Below, in pieces: positions 9,757 to 17,718 of a DNA stretch of 64,000 bases. The DNA is from Pseudomonas sp. LS44 (lineage in GTDB: Bacteria > Pseudomonadota > Gammaproteobacteria > Pseudomonadales > Pseudomonadaceae), in the NCBI RefSeq assembly GCF_024730785.1, contig NZ_CP102830.1, positions 2,480,001 through 2,544,000 of the forward strand. The letters run 5' to 3'. Position 1 is the stretch's first letter; each line of letters opens with the position of its first letter. Below the pieces are notes generated by a model, which saw only the letters and a list, made by a program, of their open reading frames with translations, searched no databases and was not told the DNA's origin. Made by a program: the position numbers and the translations under genes.

Positions 9757-9908
9757 GGCCTGTTTTACGACTCTTGCCGCCCTCCAGCAGGCGCGCCGAA
9801 GCCGAAAGTACCATAACAACCAGAATCATCGATTGCGCTTGATTGGGCCTCCGGCGGCCTCCTGAACACTGAGAAAATCCGCCGACAGTTAATTGCCATC
9901 ACTCGCTA

Positions 9909-9929
9909 CGTTTTTACACGGTCTGGGCC
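9909..9929 (-). repeat. IS terminal inverted repeat, right
   Basis: 21 bp, partner of 8260-8280. Confidence 0.85.
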
Positions 9930-9987
9930 GATAGCGACCACCACATCCAACGACCATCCTTGTTCTCCCTCATGTGGAGGACAAGCC

Positions 9988-10607
9988 ATGAACATCACTA
10001 CTACCCACAACCATCAGCCCTGGAACAAGGGAAAGCTGGTCGGGCAGAAACCCCGCTCCGGCTCAGAGATATTTGGGCAATCCGGGTAAGGCTACAAATT
10101 GCGGAGAGAACCCGGGATCTGGCTATTTTCGATCTGGCCATCGATAGTAAGCTGCGAGCCTGTGACTTAACCAAGCTTCGTGTGCGAGATGTATCGCATG
10201 GAGAGCACGTGTCGTCGCGAGCAATCGTGATGCAGCAGAAAACCCAGCGACCGGTGCAGTTTGAGATCACAGAGCAAACTCGGGTGGCCTTGGAAACCTG
10301 GATACATCAGGCCAAGCTCAGCAGCGAGGAGTGCCTCTTTCCGAGTCGGTTGCATAGTTCAGATCATCTCTCCACCAGGCAATACGCTCGGATCGTCAAA
10401 TCCTGGGTGAGAGTCATTGGCCTTGATCCGGCCATGTACGGCACACACACGATGCGCCGCACGAAAGCATCCCTGATCTACCGCAGGACGAAGAACCTGA
10501 GAGCGGTACAACTCCTACTCGGCCATACAAAGCTTGAAAGCACTGTCCGATACCTAGGAATTGAGGTCGATGACGCCTTGGAAATGTCGGAACAGACCGA
10601 GGTCTGA
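9988..10607 (+). pseudogene. Small tyrosine recombinase/integrase, copy 1, frameshifted near its start
   Basis: A catalytic-domain-only tyrosine recombinase of about 206 residues. The catalytic set is visible: Arg in SKLRACDLTKLRV, HxxR in GTHTMRRTKAS, His in LLLGHTKLEST and the nucleophile Tyr in VRYLGIEVDD. It lacks the usual N-terminal SAM-like DNA-binding domain. The natural start is the ATG at 9988 (GGAGGACAAGCC just upstream, identical to copy 2). One base is missing at about 10050: copy 2 has AAAGCCCC where this copy has AAACCCC, so the frame breaks after residue ~21. An alternative start at 9960 in the downstream frame would read the catalytic part, but with an unrelated N-terminus. 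Confidence 0.8.
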
Positions 10608-10611
10608 CCCT

Positions 10612-10649
10612 GCATGGCGACGGCCGAAATCGGACCGTCGCTATCCGGC
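10612..10649 (+). repeat. Palindrome and right terminal repeat downstream of integrase copy 1
   Basis: Arms at 10612-10623 and 10635-10646 (GCATGGCGACGG against CCGTCGCTATCC). The right arm contains the 15-bp terminal repeat of the element. The same arrangement follows integrase copy 2 at 16351-16399. Confidence 0.6.
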
Positions 10650-10699
10650 TAAAAGCGAGCGTTCAGGGTAGGCAAAATTAATCTGCCACCTTTCCAGTC

Positions 10700-10921
10700 C
10701 TACTTCTTGCTGCCTCTGATATTGCCCACCACGCCACCGGCGACGGCACCGACCGCGGCGCCGGTCCAGCCGCTACCGCCAGCGATGGCAGCAATGCCGG
10801 CGCCAGCGGCGGCACCAATAGCAGCACCGCTCAAGGTGCCCTGCTGCTGGGAACTCATCGAGGTGCAGCCGATCAGGCCCGCTGCGACGAGGACGGCGGC
10901 AAACGCTAGGAACCCTTTCAT
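10700..10921 (-). CDS. Small glycine-zipper lipoprotein
   Basis: A 73-residue outer-membrane-type lipoprotein. It starts MKGFLAFAAVLVAAGLIGC, a signal peptide with a lipobox ending in Cys19. It continues with glycine/alanine zipper repeats (SGAAIGAAAGAGIAA, GAAVGAVAGGVVG), a pattern known from YMGG/SlyB-like membrane-packing proteins. GGAGATGAAC precedes the chosen ATG at 10921; the ATG two codons earlier (10927) is too close to the ribosome site. It sits 11 bases downstream of the 10933-11304 gene and is probably cotranscribed. Function unknown. Confidence 0.75.
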   Translation of the reverse strand: MKGFLAFAAVLVAAGLIGCTSMSSQQQGTLSGAAIGAAAGAGIAAIAGGSGWTGAAVGAVAGGVVGNIRGSKK

Positions 10922-10932
10922 GTTCATCTCCG

Positions 10933-11304
10933 CTACTTGTTCTGCTGCAAGCCGGGCACGACCATCTCGAACCAGATGGTCTCGATGACCGGCCGGTTCA
11001 CGCGGTCGGGGTTGGCGGCATACCACTGGTCGAGCCCATCGCGCACGGTGTCGAGCGTGTGGCCCTTCAGGCCCCTGCCGAAACGGGGAATCAGGCTCTG
11101 CTCATCGGACGGCGGTTTGATTGCGTGGTAGGCCGCCTCCACGTGGAACGCGTTGGCGATACCGATGAGATAGGCTTTCTTGAGTTCCAGCGATGATTGC
11201 GTCCATTGCTCGCCGGTAATCATGGGCACCTCGTCAGCACCCCAAGCCGTCGCCAGGGTCACGCTCAGCGCCAATGCCAGCATGCCCATTCGAACTGTCT
11301 TCAT
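10933..11304 (-). CDS. Hypothetical exported protein
   Basis: A 123-residue protein with a clear Sec signal peptide (MKTVRMGMLALALSVTLATAWG, cleavage probably after AWG). No Cys remains in the mature part. The mature region, with ELKKAYLIGIANAFHVE and LDQWYAANPDRVNRPVIETIW, belongs to no family I can name. It reads into the lipoprotein gene at 10921, suggesting a two-gene operon for envelope proteins. GAGGAGA lies upstream of the ATG. Confidence 0.7.
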   Translation of the reverse strand: MKTVRMGMLALALSVTLATAWGADEVPMITGEQWTQSSLELKKAYLIGIANAFHVEAAYHAIKPPSDEQSLIPRFGRGLKGHTLDTVRDGLDQWYAANPDRVNRPVIETIWFEMVVPGLQQNK

Positions 11305-11666
11305 CGTCTCCTCTCCTCGTCAGGCTGAACCTCACGTCGTGGCACGGCCTCCATGCCCGACCACTGGCAGGGAGGCCGTATCGATGACTCAGTAAGTGTA
11401 GGTGGCGGGATGCAAACCGCCGCAGCCTTCATTCAGACCATTCCCGGCCGTCACTTCCGGGTCGATCAGTTGAGTCCGCAACCCAAAGCTGCCGGTGGCG
11501 AAAGGCAGCAACCGGATGAATCCGCAGCTGTCATTGAAAAACACTCCCGTGAGCTGGTTAAAGCTGAAGTCGAACAAAACAAACAAGCGCTAGCGGTCTG
11601 CAAACAGGCGCGCCAGCACCACTCCCGCAGTGTCTCGTACCGAGCATTGCAGGCAGTGGTGCATTG
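11305..11666. other. Stretch without a supported gene
   Basis: The reading frames crossing this interval (11353-11670 on plus, 11389-11586 on minus) have no ribosome site, no recognisable family and poor starts. I see no terminator or clear repeat. It probably holds decayed sequence downstream of cadR. Confidence 0.5.
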
Positions 11667-12119
11667 TTAATGGCGGTGGCTTTTACCAACATGGGTGTGG
11701 CCAACATCTGGAAGCACACTGACACCGCCAGTCGTGTTCAGGCGCTGAAGGATTCCACACTCATCTACACCCCGCCCAAAGGCGCAGCGGTGTCGCAACT
11801 CAACCAACTGTTGTTGCAGTGCCAGCAGGTTGGTCACGCGCTCTTTTACATGCTCGATGTGCTCATCCACTAAGCTATTCACACCCTCACAGTTTTCCTC
11901 TGGCCGATCCATCAGCGCCAGCAAGCTTCTGATCTCGTCCAGGGTCATGTCCAGTGTTCGGCAGTTACGAATAAACGTAAGCCTCTCAAGATGTTCACTG
12001 CTGTACAGGCGGTAATTACCCTCGCTGCGAGCCGGGGCCGGCAATAGCTCCTCACGCTCGTAGTAGCGAACCGTTTCAACCTGGCAATCGGCAAGCTTGG
12101 CCAGCTCTCCAATTCTCAT
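11667..12119 (-). CDS. cadR: MerR-family Cd(II)/Pb(II)-responsive regulator CadR
   Basis: A 150-residue MerR-type metal sensor. The helix-turn-helix is at the N-terminus (MRIGELAKLADCQVETVRYY). The metal-site cysteines are Cys77 (NCEGVNS), Cys112 (RHRCAFG) and Cys121 (DECGILQ), and the tail is His-rich (HTHVGKSHRH), as in CadR of pseudomonads. The loop between the last two cysteines (eight residues) may be slightly longer than the six I remember in the reference protein, where the cysteines are numbered 77, 112 and 119. It is divergent from cadA, and the spaced dyad between them is its expected operator. Confidence 0.9.
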   Translation of the reverse strand: MRIGELAKLADCQVETVRYYEREELLPAPARSEGNYRLYSSEHLERLTFIRNCRTLDMTLDEIRSLLALMDRPEENCEGVNSLVDEHIEHVKERVTNLLALQQQLVELRHRCAFGRGVDECGILQRLNTTGGVSVLPDVGHTHVGKSHRH

Positions 12120-12141
12120 GAATTACCTCTTCGACAAACGC

Positions 12142-12172
12142 TTGACCCTGTAGTGGCTTCAGGGTGTTCACT
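12142..12172 (+). promoter_or_regulatory. CadR-controlled cadA promoter with MerR-type operator
   Basis: A -35 box TTGACC at 12142-12147 and a weak -10 TTCACT at 12167-12172 are separated by 19 bp, the overlong spacer typical of MerR-controlled promoters. The dyad ACCCTGTAG...TTCAGGGT (12145-12165) fills the spacer. MerR-family activators untwist such promoters when metal is bound. Confidence 0.7.
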
Positions 12173-12201
12173 CTGCATAACTGATCAATGAGGATACCCC
12201 C

Positions 12202-14637
12202 ATGGCTGGCTGCTGCGGTGACGAACACAAATCTGAAGCGGTTCCAACGGATGTCTGCTGTGACCCCAGCGAGACGATTCAGTGCTCCGCCACAGCCGCC
12301 TCAACGGGAAGTGTCCTAGCCGGCTCCAGGCTCAGCAGCTTTCGCATTGAGCAAATGGACTGCCCTACCGAACAAACGCTGATTCAGGACAAACTGAGCA
12401 AGCTCGCAGGCGTAGATAAGCTCGACTTCAACCTGATCAATCGCATTCTTGGGGTATGGCACAGCTTGCCCTCGACCTCGCCTATCGAAGCGGCGATCTC
12501 GTCTCTGGGCATGCAAGCAGAACCACTATCTGCTGACGGGCAAGCCCGCATCAATATTGAACAGATGGACTGCCCAACGGAAGAAAAGCTGATTCGCGAC
12601 AAGCTGTCCTCACTACCGGGCATCAGTGAGTTGGAATTCAACCTGCTTCAGCGCGTACTGACGCTTCGTCACACAGCAGATGCACTGCCAGTAGCGCTGG
12701 CAGCTATTCGCGGCCTTGGTTTCGCTCCGGTGGTTGAGGGTTCAGGAACACCAAACGAAGAAGTGCAAGGGGCCCCTAGCAAGAAGACCTGGTGGCCTTT
12801 GGCACTATCGGGCGTAGCCGCCGTATTGGCTGAATTGTTGCACTTCGCCGAGCTTGCTCCCGAATGGGTTGTGGCTGGCGTGGCACTGCTCGCCATTCTG
12901 CTGTGCGGCCTGACGACCTATAAAAAGGGTTGGATCGCCCTGAAGAACCGAAACCTGAACATTAATGCGCTGATGAGCATCGCGGTAACCGGTGCGGTAC
13001 TGATTGGGCAATGGCCAGAAGCGGCCATGGTCATGTTCCTCTTTGCTGTCGCCGAGCTGATCGAAGCGAAGTCGCTGGATCGGGCTCGCAACGCCATCCG
13101 TGGCCTGATGGATCTGACCCCGGAGCGCGCCACGGTGCAGCAGGCCGACGGCTCGTGGCTTGAAGTTGACGTCAAAACCATCGCCGTAGGCGCGTTGGTC
13201 AGGGTTCGACCTGGCGAGCGAATCGGCCTCGATGGCGAGGTAACTTCCGGCAACTCCACCATCAACCAAGCGCCCATCACAGGGGAAAGCCTGCCCGTAG
13301 AGAAAACCATCGGCGCCCCGGTTTTTGCTGGAACCATCAATGAAGCCGGCTCGCTGGAATACCGCGTCGTGGCCGCCGCTGCCAACACCACCCTGGCCCG
13401 AATAATTCACGCGGTCGAAGAGGCGCAGGGCTCACGCGCGCCGACCCAACGCTTTGTCGATCAATTCGCCAAGGTATACACCCCTGTCGTATTCCTATTC
13501 GCCCTGGCTGTCGCCATAGTGCCACCGCTGTTTATGGCCGAGCCCTGGTACGACTGGATCTATCGCGCTTTGGTACTGTTGGTTGTCGCCTGCCCTTGCG
13601 CCTTGGTCATCTCGACCCCCGTCACCATCGTCAGTGGCCTGGCTGCGGCTGCGCGCAAAGGCATCCTGATCAAAGGCGGTGTCTACCTGGAAATCGGCGG
13701 CAAGCTTGGCTTCCTGGCACTCGACAAGACCGGAACCATTACCCACGGCAAGCCGGTGCAGACCGATTACATGCCGTTGGTTGAGCAGGACTCAGAACTC
13801 TACCGCGCACATTCCGCCAGCCTCGCCAGTCGGTCTGACCATCCGGTTTCGCAAGCGATAGCCAAGCATGCCACTGAGAATGGGCTGACGTTTGCCGCCG
13901 TTGAGGGGTTCGAAGCCCTACTGGGTCGAGGTGTACGAGGCACCATCGAAGGCATGGATTTCCACCTGGGTAACCACCGCCTGGTGGAAGAGCTTGGCCT
14001 CTGCTCACCAGAGCTGGAAGCGATACTCGAACGCCTTGAACGCCAAGGTAAAACAGTGGTGGTGCTGTGCAGTCCACAGCGTGCCATTGCCATGTTCGCA
14101 GTTGCCGATACCGTAAAAGACTCCAGCTGCAAGGCAATTGAGGAGCTTCACGCGCTCGGGGTGAAGACTACGATGTTGACCGGCGATAACCCGCACACCG
14201 CAGAAGCCATCGCAAAGCAGGTAGGTATCGACGAGGCACGCGGCAACCTCCTCCCGGTTGATAAGTTGCAAGCCATTGAAGCATTGCAGGCGCGCGGCTA
14301 TGTCGTCGGAATGGTCGGCGATGGCATCAACGATGCACCGGCGCTGGCAAAGTCTGAAATCGGTTTCGCCATGGCCGCCGCCGGCACGGACACCGCCATC
14401 GAAACTGCGGATGTAGCGTTGATGGACGACGACCTGCGCAAGATCCCGGCCTTCATCCGCCTATCCCAACAAACCGCAGCCATCCTCAAGCAGAACATCG
14501 TGCTGGCGTTAGGGATCAAGGCCCTGTTTCTCGCCATTACCCTAACGGGTCAGGCCACCATGTGGATGGCCGTCTTTGCAGACATGGGCGTAAGCCTACT
14601 GGTGGTGTTCAACGGCCTGCGCCTTCTTAAAAAGTAG
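12202..14637 (+). CDS. cadA: Cadmium/zinc/lead-exporting P1B-type ATPase CadA
   Basis: An 811-residue heavy-metal translocating ATPase of the inner membrane that pumps Cd(II), Zn(II) or Pb(II) out of the cytoplasm. Two N-terminal HMA-like domains (about 45-110 and 110-175) each carry EQMDCPTE instead of the canonical GMTCxxC. The transmembrane metal motif CPCALVIS, the phosphorylation motif DKTGTIT, the MLTGDN nucleotide loop and the hinge MVGDGINDAPAL follow in order. The N-terminus also has Cys-rich MAGCCGDEH and DVCCDPS. GAGGAT precedes the ATG. It is controlled by the adjacent CadR and followed 16 bases later by a DUF3703 gene. Confidence 0.95.
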   Translation: MAGCCGDEHKSEAVPTDVCCDPSETIQCSATAASTGSVLAGSRLSSFRIEQMDCPTEQTLIQDKLSKLAGVDKLDFNLINRILGVWHSLPSTSPIEAAISSLGMQAEPLSADGQARINIEQMDCPTEEKLIRDKLSSLPGISELEFNLLQRVLTLRHTADALPVALAAIRGLGFAPVVEGSGTPNEEVQGAPSKKTWWPLALSGVAAVLAELLHFAELAPEWVVAGVALLAILLCGLTTYKKGWIALKNRNLNINALMSIAVTGAVLIGQWPEAAMVMFLFAVAELIEAKSLDRARNAIRGLMDLTPERATVQQADGSWLEVDVKTIAVGALVRVRPGERIGLDGEVTSGNSTINQAPITGESLPVEKTIGAPVFAGTINEAGSLEYRVVAAAANTTLARIIHAVEEAQGSRAPTQRFVDQFAKVYTPVVFLFALAVAIVPPLFMAEPWYDWIYRALVLLVVACPCALVISTPVTIVSGLAAAARKGILIKGGVYLEIGGKLGFLALDKTGTITHGKPVQTDYMPLVEQDSELYRAHSASLASRSDHPVSQAIAKHATENGLTFAAVEGFEALLGRGVRGTIEGMDFHLGNHRLVEELGLCSPELEAILERLERQGKTVVVLCSPQRAIAMFAVADTVKDSSCKAIEELHALGVKTTMLTGDNPHTAEAIAKQVGIDEARGNLLPVDKLQAIEALQARGYVVGMVGDGINDAPALAKSEIGFAMAAAGTDTAIETADVALMDDDLRKIPAFIRLSQQTAAILKQNIVLALGIKALFLAITLTGQATMWMAVFADMGVSLLVVFNGLRLLKK

Positions 14638-14653
14638 GACAGGAGGATTGGAG

Positions 14654-15016
14654 ATGAACGCAGCACTGCAACTTGCGATTGAACAAGCCCTTCAACAGGC
14701 CGAGCACGCCATGCAGGAAAGACGCAGTGCAGATGCCTTTCGATGGCTAGAGCGCGCGCACATCCTGACCCAGCGCCAACCCTTGCTGCATGCCAGGTCA
14801 CACTGGCTGATGCTCGCGCTCGGCTGGCAGATCGGCGATTATCGCGAGGTCGCGGGGCAAATACCCCGCATTTTCGCGGCCCTGCTGTTCTCCAAAATTT
14901 GGGTGCCTATCGGCAATACAGGGCGTTCCAAGATCAGTGCTTTCAGGCCCATGCCGGTTCCTGAAGAATTACAGAAATTGCTTGTAAACGACGACCAAAA
15001 CCCATCCAGTCGGTGA
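14654..15016 (+). CDS. DUF3703 family protein
   Basis: A 120-residue soluble protein with the DUF3703 pattern: FRWLERAHILTQR, then ARSHWLMLALGWQIGDYREV, then PVGNTG-like and SAFRPMPVPEEL near the end. The family has no known biochemical function but recurs beside metal-efflux genes. It follows cadA by 16 bases with AGGAGG ahead of the ATG at 14654, so it belongs to the same transcript. Confidence 0.8.
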   Translation: MNAALQLAIEQALQQAEHAMQERRSADAFRWLERAHILTQRQPLLHARSHWLMLALGWQIGDYREVAGQIPRIFAALLFSKIWVPIGNTGRSKISAFRPMPVPEELQKLLVNDDQNPSSR

Positions 15017-15304
15017 TTGTGCCTATACAAATCGATCTCGCCACCCAGCCTCCTTGCTCACTTGCTTAGGTGATCGCCCAGTCCGAAGTGGTGATCTCCA
15101 TTAGCCCGTTCGTTGAAGCGCGTGATTCAAGATAGGTCTCTGTCGCTGTAGCCCGAGTACCAGTGAGCCGCTGCGCTAGTCAGGTTGGCTTGGTCAGGTG
15201 CTGCCGTTTAAGGTCCGTATATGGACTCCCCTCATTGCAAGCCCCCTTCGCTTTGGCGCCCGTGGCAGTGGGTCGCCCACACGCAAGAGATCCGCGACTA
15301 CAAC
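15017..15304. other. Intergenic stretch between DUF3703 and CAP-domain genes
   Basis: About 290 bases between convergent genes. I see no gene, no RNA gene and no strong terminator hairpin. Confidence 0.5.
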
Positions 15305-16165
15305 TCAGGGCGCGCCGAACAGCATCGTCCAATATATTCCCGCGGCGCTACGCGATTGCGCTGCATAGGCCGCGCCAACCTGGGTAAACAGCGGGGTCAT
15401 CAGGTTGGCGCAATGCCCGGGGCTGGCCAGCCAGCCTTCCAGCGCCTGGCTCGATGAGCCTTGTCCGGCGGCGATGTTCTCGCCGATCTGCCGGCCACGG
15501 TAGCCGGCGGCCCGCGCCCGATCCGCCGGCGAATCACCGTCGGGGTCCTGGTGTGCGAAGTAGTTGCCGTTGGCCATCGCCCGACTGTGTTCCTGGGCCG
15601 CCGCCCCCAGGGCGGAATTCCAGGTCAATGGCCGTGCGGCGGCGAAGCGCCGACGACCACACAGGCGCGGCTTCGCCCGTGCCGCGTTGACCTGGACCAG
15701 CAAGGCCTTGCCCGCCGCCCTCCAATCGCCCAGATGGTTATCGAACAAGGGCCGTGCCAGTACCACCCGCCACTTGCTTCTTGTGCGACTGACGCCGATA
15801 TCGGCGAATTGCGTATCGAGCAGGGCCCTGCAGTAACCGCGCCGGAGCATGGCAAAGGCTGCCTCGGCATCCTCCGCCCCGACCAGGCGGATGGTCCGCA
15901 CCGTCATCGTCTGATAGCCGGAAGCCTTCAACGCTTCCCGCAAACCGCCGTTAAAGCCGACCGGCAAGGCCAGGCTCGACTTCAGCGCCAGCGGCGCCAA
16001 CGCCTGGACCGTGCGTCTCTCGCAGCGCTGGGGTTGGGCGCGGTAATCGTTGATGGCCGCCAGCAATTGCCTTTCCCCGCTGGCATGGGCGGGACTGGCG
16101 AACAGAGGGAGCAACGAAATGAGGCAAAACGAGACAATGCGGGAGGTACGGGCGGATTGGCGCAT
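15305..16165 (-). CDS. Secreted CAP-domain (SCP/PR1-like) protein
   Basis: A 286-residue exported protein. The signal peptide is MRQSARTSRIVSFCLISLLP through SPAHA (about 27 residues). The C-terminal ~125 residues form a CAP domain with LTWNSALGAAAQEHSRAMA, the His in NYFAHQDPDG, IGENIAAG and the closing ASPGHCANLM. The first half (about 28-150) has no family I can name. Bacterial CAP proteins of this sort are often called YkwD-like and are envelope or secreted proteins of unclear activity. The start at 16165 was chosen because of the signal peptide; upstream codons are open but unlike the family, and the ribosome site is weak. Confidence 0.82.
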   Translation of the reverse strand: MRQSARTSRIVSFCLISLLPLFASPAHASGERQLLAAINDYRAQPQRCERRTVQALAPLALKSSLALPVGFNGGLREALKASGYQTMTVRTIRLVGAEDAEAAFAMLRRGYCRALLDTQFADIGVSRTRSKWRVVLARPLFDNHLGDWRAAGKALLVQVNAARAKPRLCGRRRFAAARPLTWNSALGAAAQEHSRAMANGNYFAHQDPDGDSPADRARAAGYRGRQIGENIAAGQGSSSQALEGWLASPGHCANLMTPLFTQVGAAYAAQSRSAAGIYWTMLFGAP

Positions 16166-16350
16166 GAACGGCGAACAGCTCTGATGGGATGACGACGGCA
16201 TTGGCGATAAAGGCGAGGCAGAAGACCGGGGAAGCGCCTTGCTGAAGTTGCTGGCAACTGGACTTCGAGACCGGGCTAAGACTGCGGGCCGCAACGCAAG
16301 GTTCACGGGCAAAGGGGACAAATTTGCGATTGGAGCGGTGTGTCCGTTTC

Positions 16351-16399
16351 TGACCCTGCATAGCGACGGTCTGGCTTCAACCGTCACTATGCATGGTCA
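16351..16399. repeat. 49-bp near-perfect palindrome at the end of integrase copy 2
   Basis: Arms of 19 bases (16351-16369 and 16381-16399) pair with two mismatches; the core arm is GCATAGCGACGG. The stop codon of the small integrase lies inside the right arm. The equivalent palindrome follows integrase copy 1 at 10605-10649. Confidence 0.65.
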
Positions 16400-17016
16400 G
16401 GCCTCGGTCTGCTCCGCTATTTCCAAGGCGTCATCGACCTCAATTTTTAGGTATCGGACGGTGCTTTCAAGCTTCGTATGGCCGAGCAGGAGTTGGACTG
16501 CCCTCAGGTTCTTCGTTCTGCGATAGATCAGTGATGCCTTCGTACGCCGCAGCGTGTGGGTGCCATACATGGCTGGATCAAGGCCAATGGCTGTCACCCA
16601 GGCTTTGACGATTCGAGCGTATTGCCTGGAGGAGAGATGATCTGAGCCGTGCAGCCGGCTCGGAAATAGGCAGTCCTCGCTGCGGAGCTGGGCCTGATGT
16701 ATCCAGGCCTCCAAAGCCGCCCGGGTTGCTCAGTGATCTCAAATTGCACTGGGCGCTGAGTTTTCTGCTGCATCACGATGGCTCGCGACGACACATGGTC
16801 TCCATGGGCTATGTCCCGCACACGAAGCTTGGTTAAGTCGCAGGCTCGCAGCTTGCTGTCGATCGCCAGGTCGAATAGAGCAAGATCCCGGGTTCGCTCC
16901 GCGATCTGGAGCCTTACCCGGATGGCCCAAATATCTCTGAGCCGCAGTGGGGCTTTCTGCCCGACTAGCTTTCCCTTGTTCCAAGGGCAATGGTTGTAGA
17001 TGGCGCTGGATTTCAT
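16397..17016 (-). pseudogene. Small tyrosine recombinase/integrase, copy 2, frameshifted mid-gene
   Basis: Second copy of the 206-residue recombinase, on the opposite strand. The start MKSSAIYNHCPWNKGKLVG at 17016 has the same GGAGGACAAGCC site as copy 1. Near 16732 one base is missing relative to copy 1 (GAGCAAACTCGG there, GAGCAACCCGGG here). The frame therefore breaks before the catalytic HxxR, His and Tyr; these are intact in the next frame down to 16397 (THTLRRTKAS, LLLGHTKLEST, VRYLKIEVDD). The two copies thus carry different single-base deletions. Confidence 0.8.
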
Positions 17017-17208
17017 GGCTTGTCCTCCGTGTTGAGGGAGGGCAAGGGTGGATCAGCCACGGCACATGGTCGCTAACCGGCCATGAACTGCCCTTCGAGT
17101 CGCCTCATCAGCACCTCACGCGACATTGAGGGCGCTGGCTAGCAGTCACTCGCGCACTTTGCCGGTGACTGGATTGATTGGGCGACTCGATGCCGAGCGC
17201 GAGTGACT

Positions 17209-17718
17209 TTAATCCACGATCTGTTCTGCAGCGGTATCGGCGGCGGGGTCCTGTACACGCTCTTTCGGCTTTGACTGAATACGTCGCGCTTGTCCGCGCT
17301 GCCGCTTTGCCTGCTGCTTCGCATGCAGCACCTGAGCCGCCGTCACCGCGCCAACTGCCTGGCCGCTCAAGTCCAAGCGCGGCGCATTCTCCGTCATGCT
17401 TGCCCAGTATCGACTCCCCCGGCACCAGGTCGCGATGCCCAGTTTGAGCTGCTCGCTGGAGATTCCGAGCAGCTCCAGGTGTTGCTCGGCATCCTTGAAA
17501 ATGCCCTCCTTGAGCGGAACCTTAGGGGCTGGATTGACCGGGAAGGCTAATGGAAAGTGCTTCTGTAATCGCCAGATCGCTTCAACCGCAGGATCTTGCT
17601 CACGAGGCTTCGCTTGCAGGGAGGACTTCCGTTTGCGCGGCTTCGTGCTATCAGTCTTTACCTGCTCATTTTCAGCCCGCAGGCGGTCACGTAGCTCAGC
17701 TAGTTGTTCAAAACCCAT
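17209..17718 (-). CDS. ProQ/FinO-family RNA-binding protein
   Basis: A 169-residue protein with a ProQ/FinO domain at about 45-130: EAIWRLQKHFPLAF, PLKEGIFKDAEQHL, then GIATWCRGSRYWASM and a basic Q/K/R-rich segment (AKQQAKRQRGQARR). Such proteins bind structured RNAs and act as RNA chaperones, on chromosomes or on mobile elements. The N-terminal 40 residues are charged (KPRKRKSSLQAKPRE) and probably disordered. The ribosome site before the ATG at 17718 is weak. It stands alone between decayed mobile genes, so it may be either a core or a mobile-element ProQ homologue. Confidence 0.82.
   Translation of the reverse strand: MGFEQLAELRDRLRAENEQVKTDSTKPRKRKSSLQAKPREQDPAVEAIWRLQKHFPLAFPVNPAPKVPLKEGIFKDAEQHLELLGISSEQLKLGIATWCRGSRYWASMTENAPRLDLSGQAVGAVTAAQVLHAKQQAKRQRGQARRIQSKPKERVQDPAADTAAEQIVD

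Larger units (their letters stand above)
8260..9929 (+). mobile_element. IS1182-family insertion sequence with frameshifted transposase
   Basis: A 1670-bp insertion sequence. It is delimited by 21-bp terminal inverted repeats at 8260-8280 and 9909-9929 that differ at one base (GGCCCAGACTGTGTAAAAACG on the left). The only gene inside is a DDE transposase in two frames. No clear target duplication is visible at the ends. It has inserted into the upstream region of the small integrase gene, separating that gene from the left end of its element. Confidence 0.85.
8155..10649. mobile_element. Mini tyrosine-recombinase element bounded by 15-bp inverted repeats (copy 1)
   Basis: The 15-mer GCCGGATAGCGACGG at 8155-8169 recurs as its exact reverse complement at 10635-10649. 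Between them lie an IS1182-like insertion (8260-9929) and a small integrase gene (9988-10607). Removing the IS leaves about 825 bp, essentially only the integrase plus ends. A related integrase with related flanking sequence sits at 16351-17092. The boundary assignment is my inference from the perfect terminal repeats; I do not recognise a named element. Confidence 0.5.

Noticed and set aside
11389-11586. Minus-strand frame of 65 codons between the exported protein gene and cadR
   Set aside because: It begins with TTG, has no ribosome site and no family match, so I left the interval as non-coding.
11353-11670. Plus-strand frame of 105 codons ahead of cadR
   Set aside because: No recognisable domain or start signal, and it overlaps the competing minus-strand frame.
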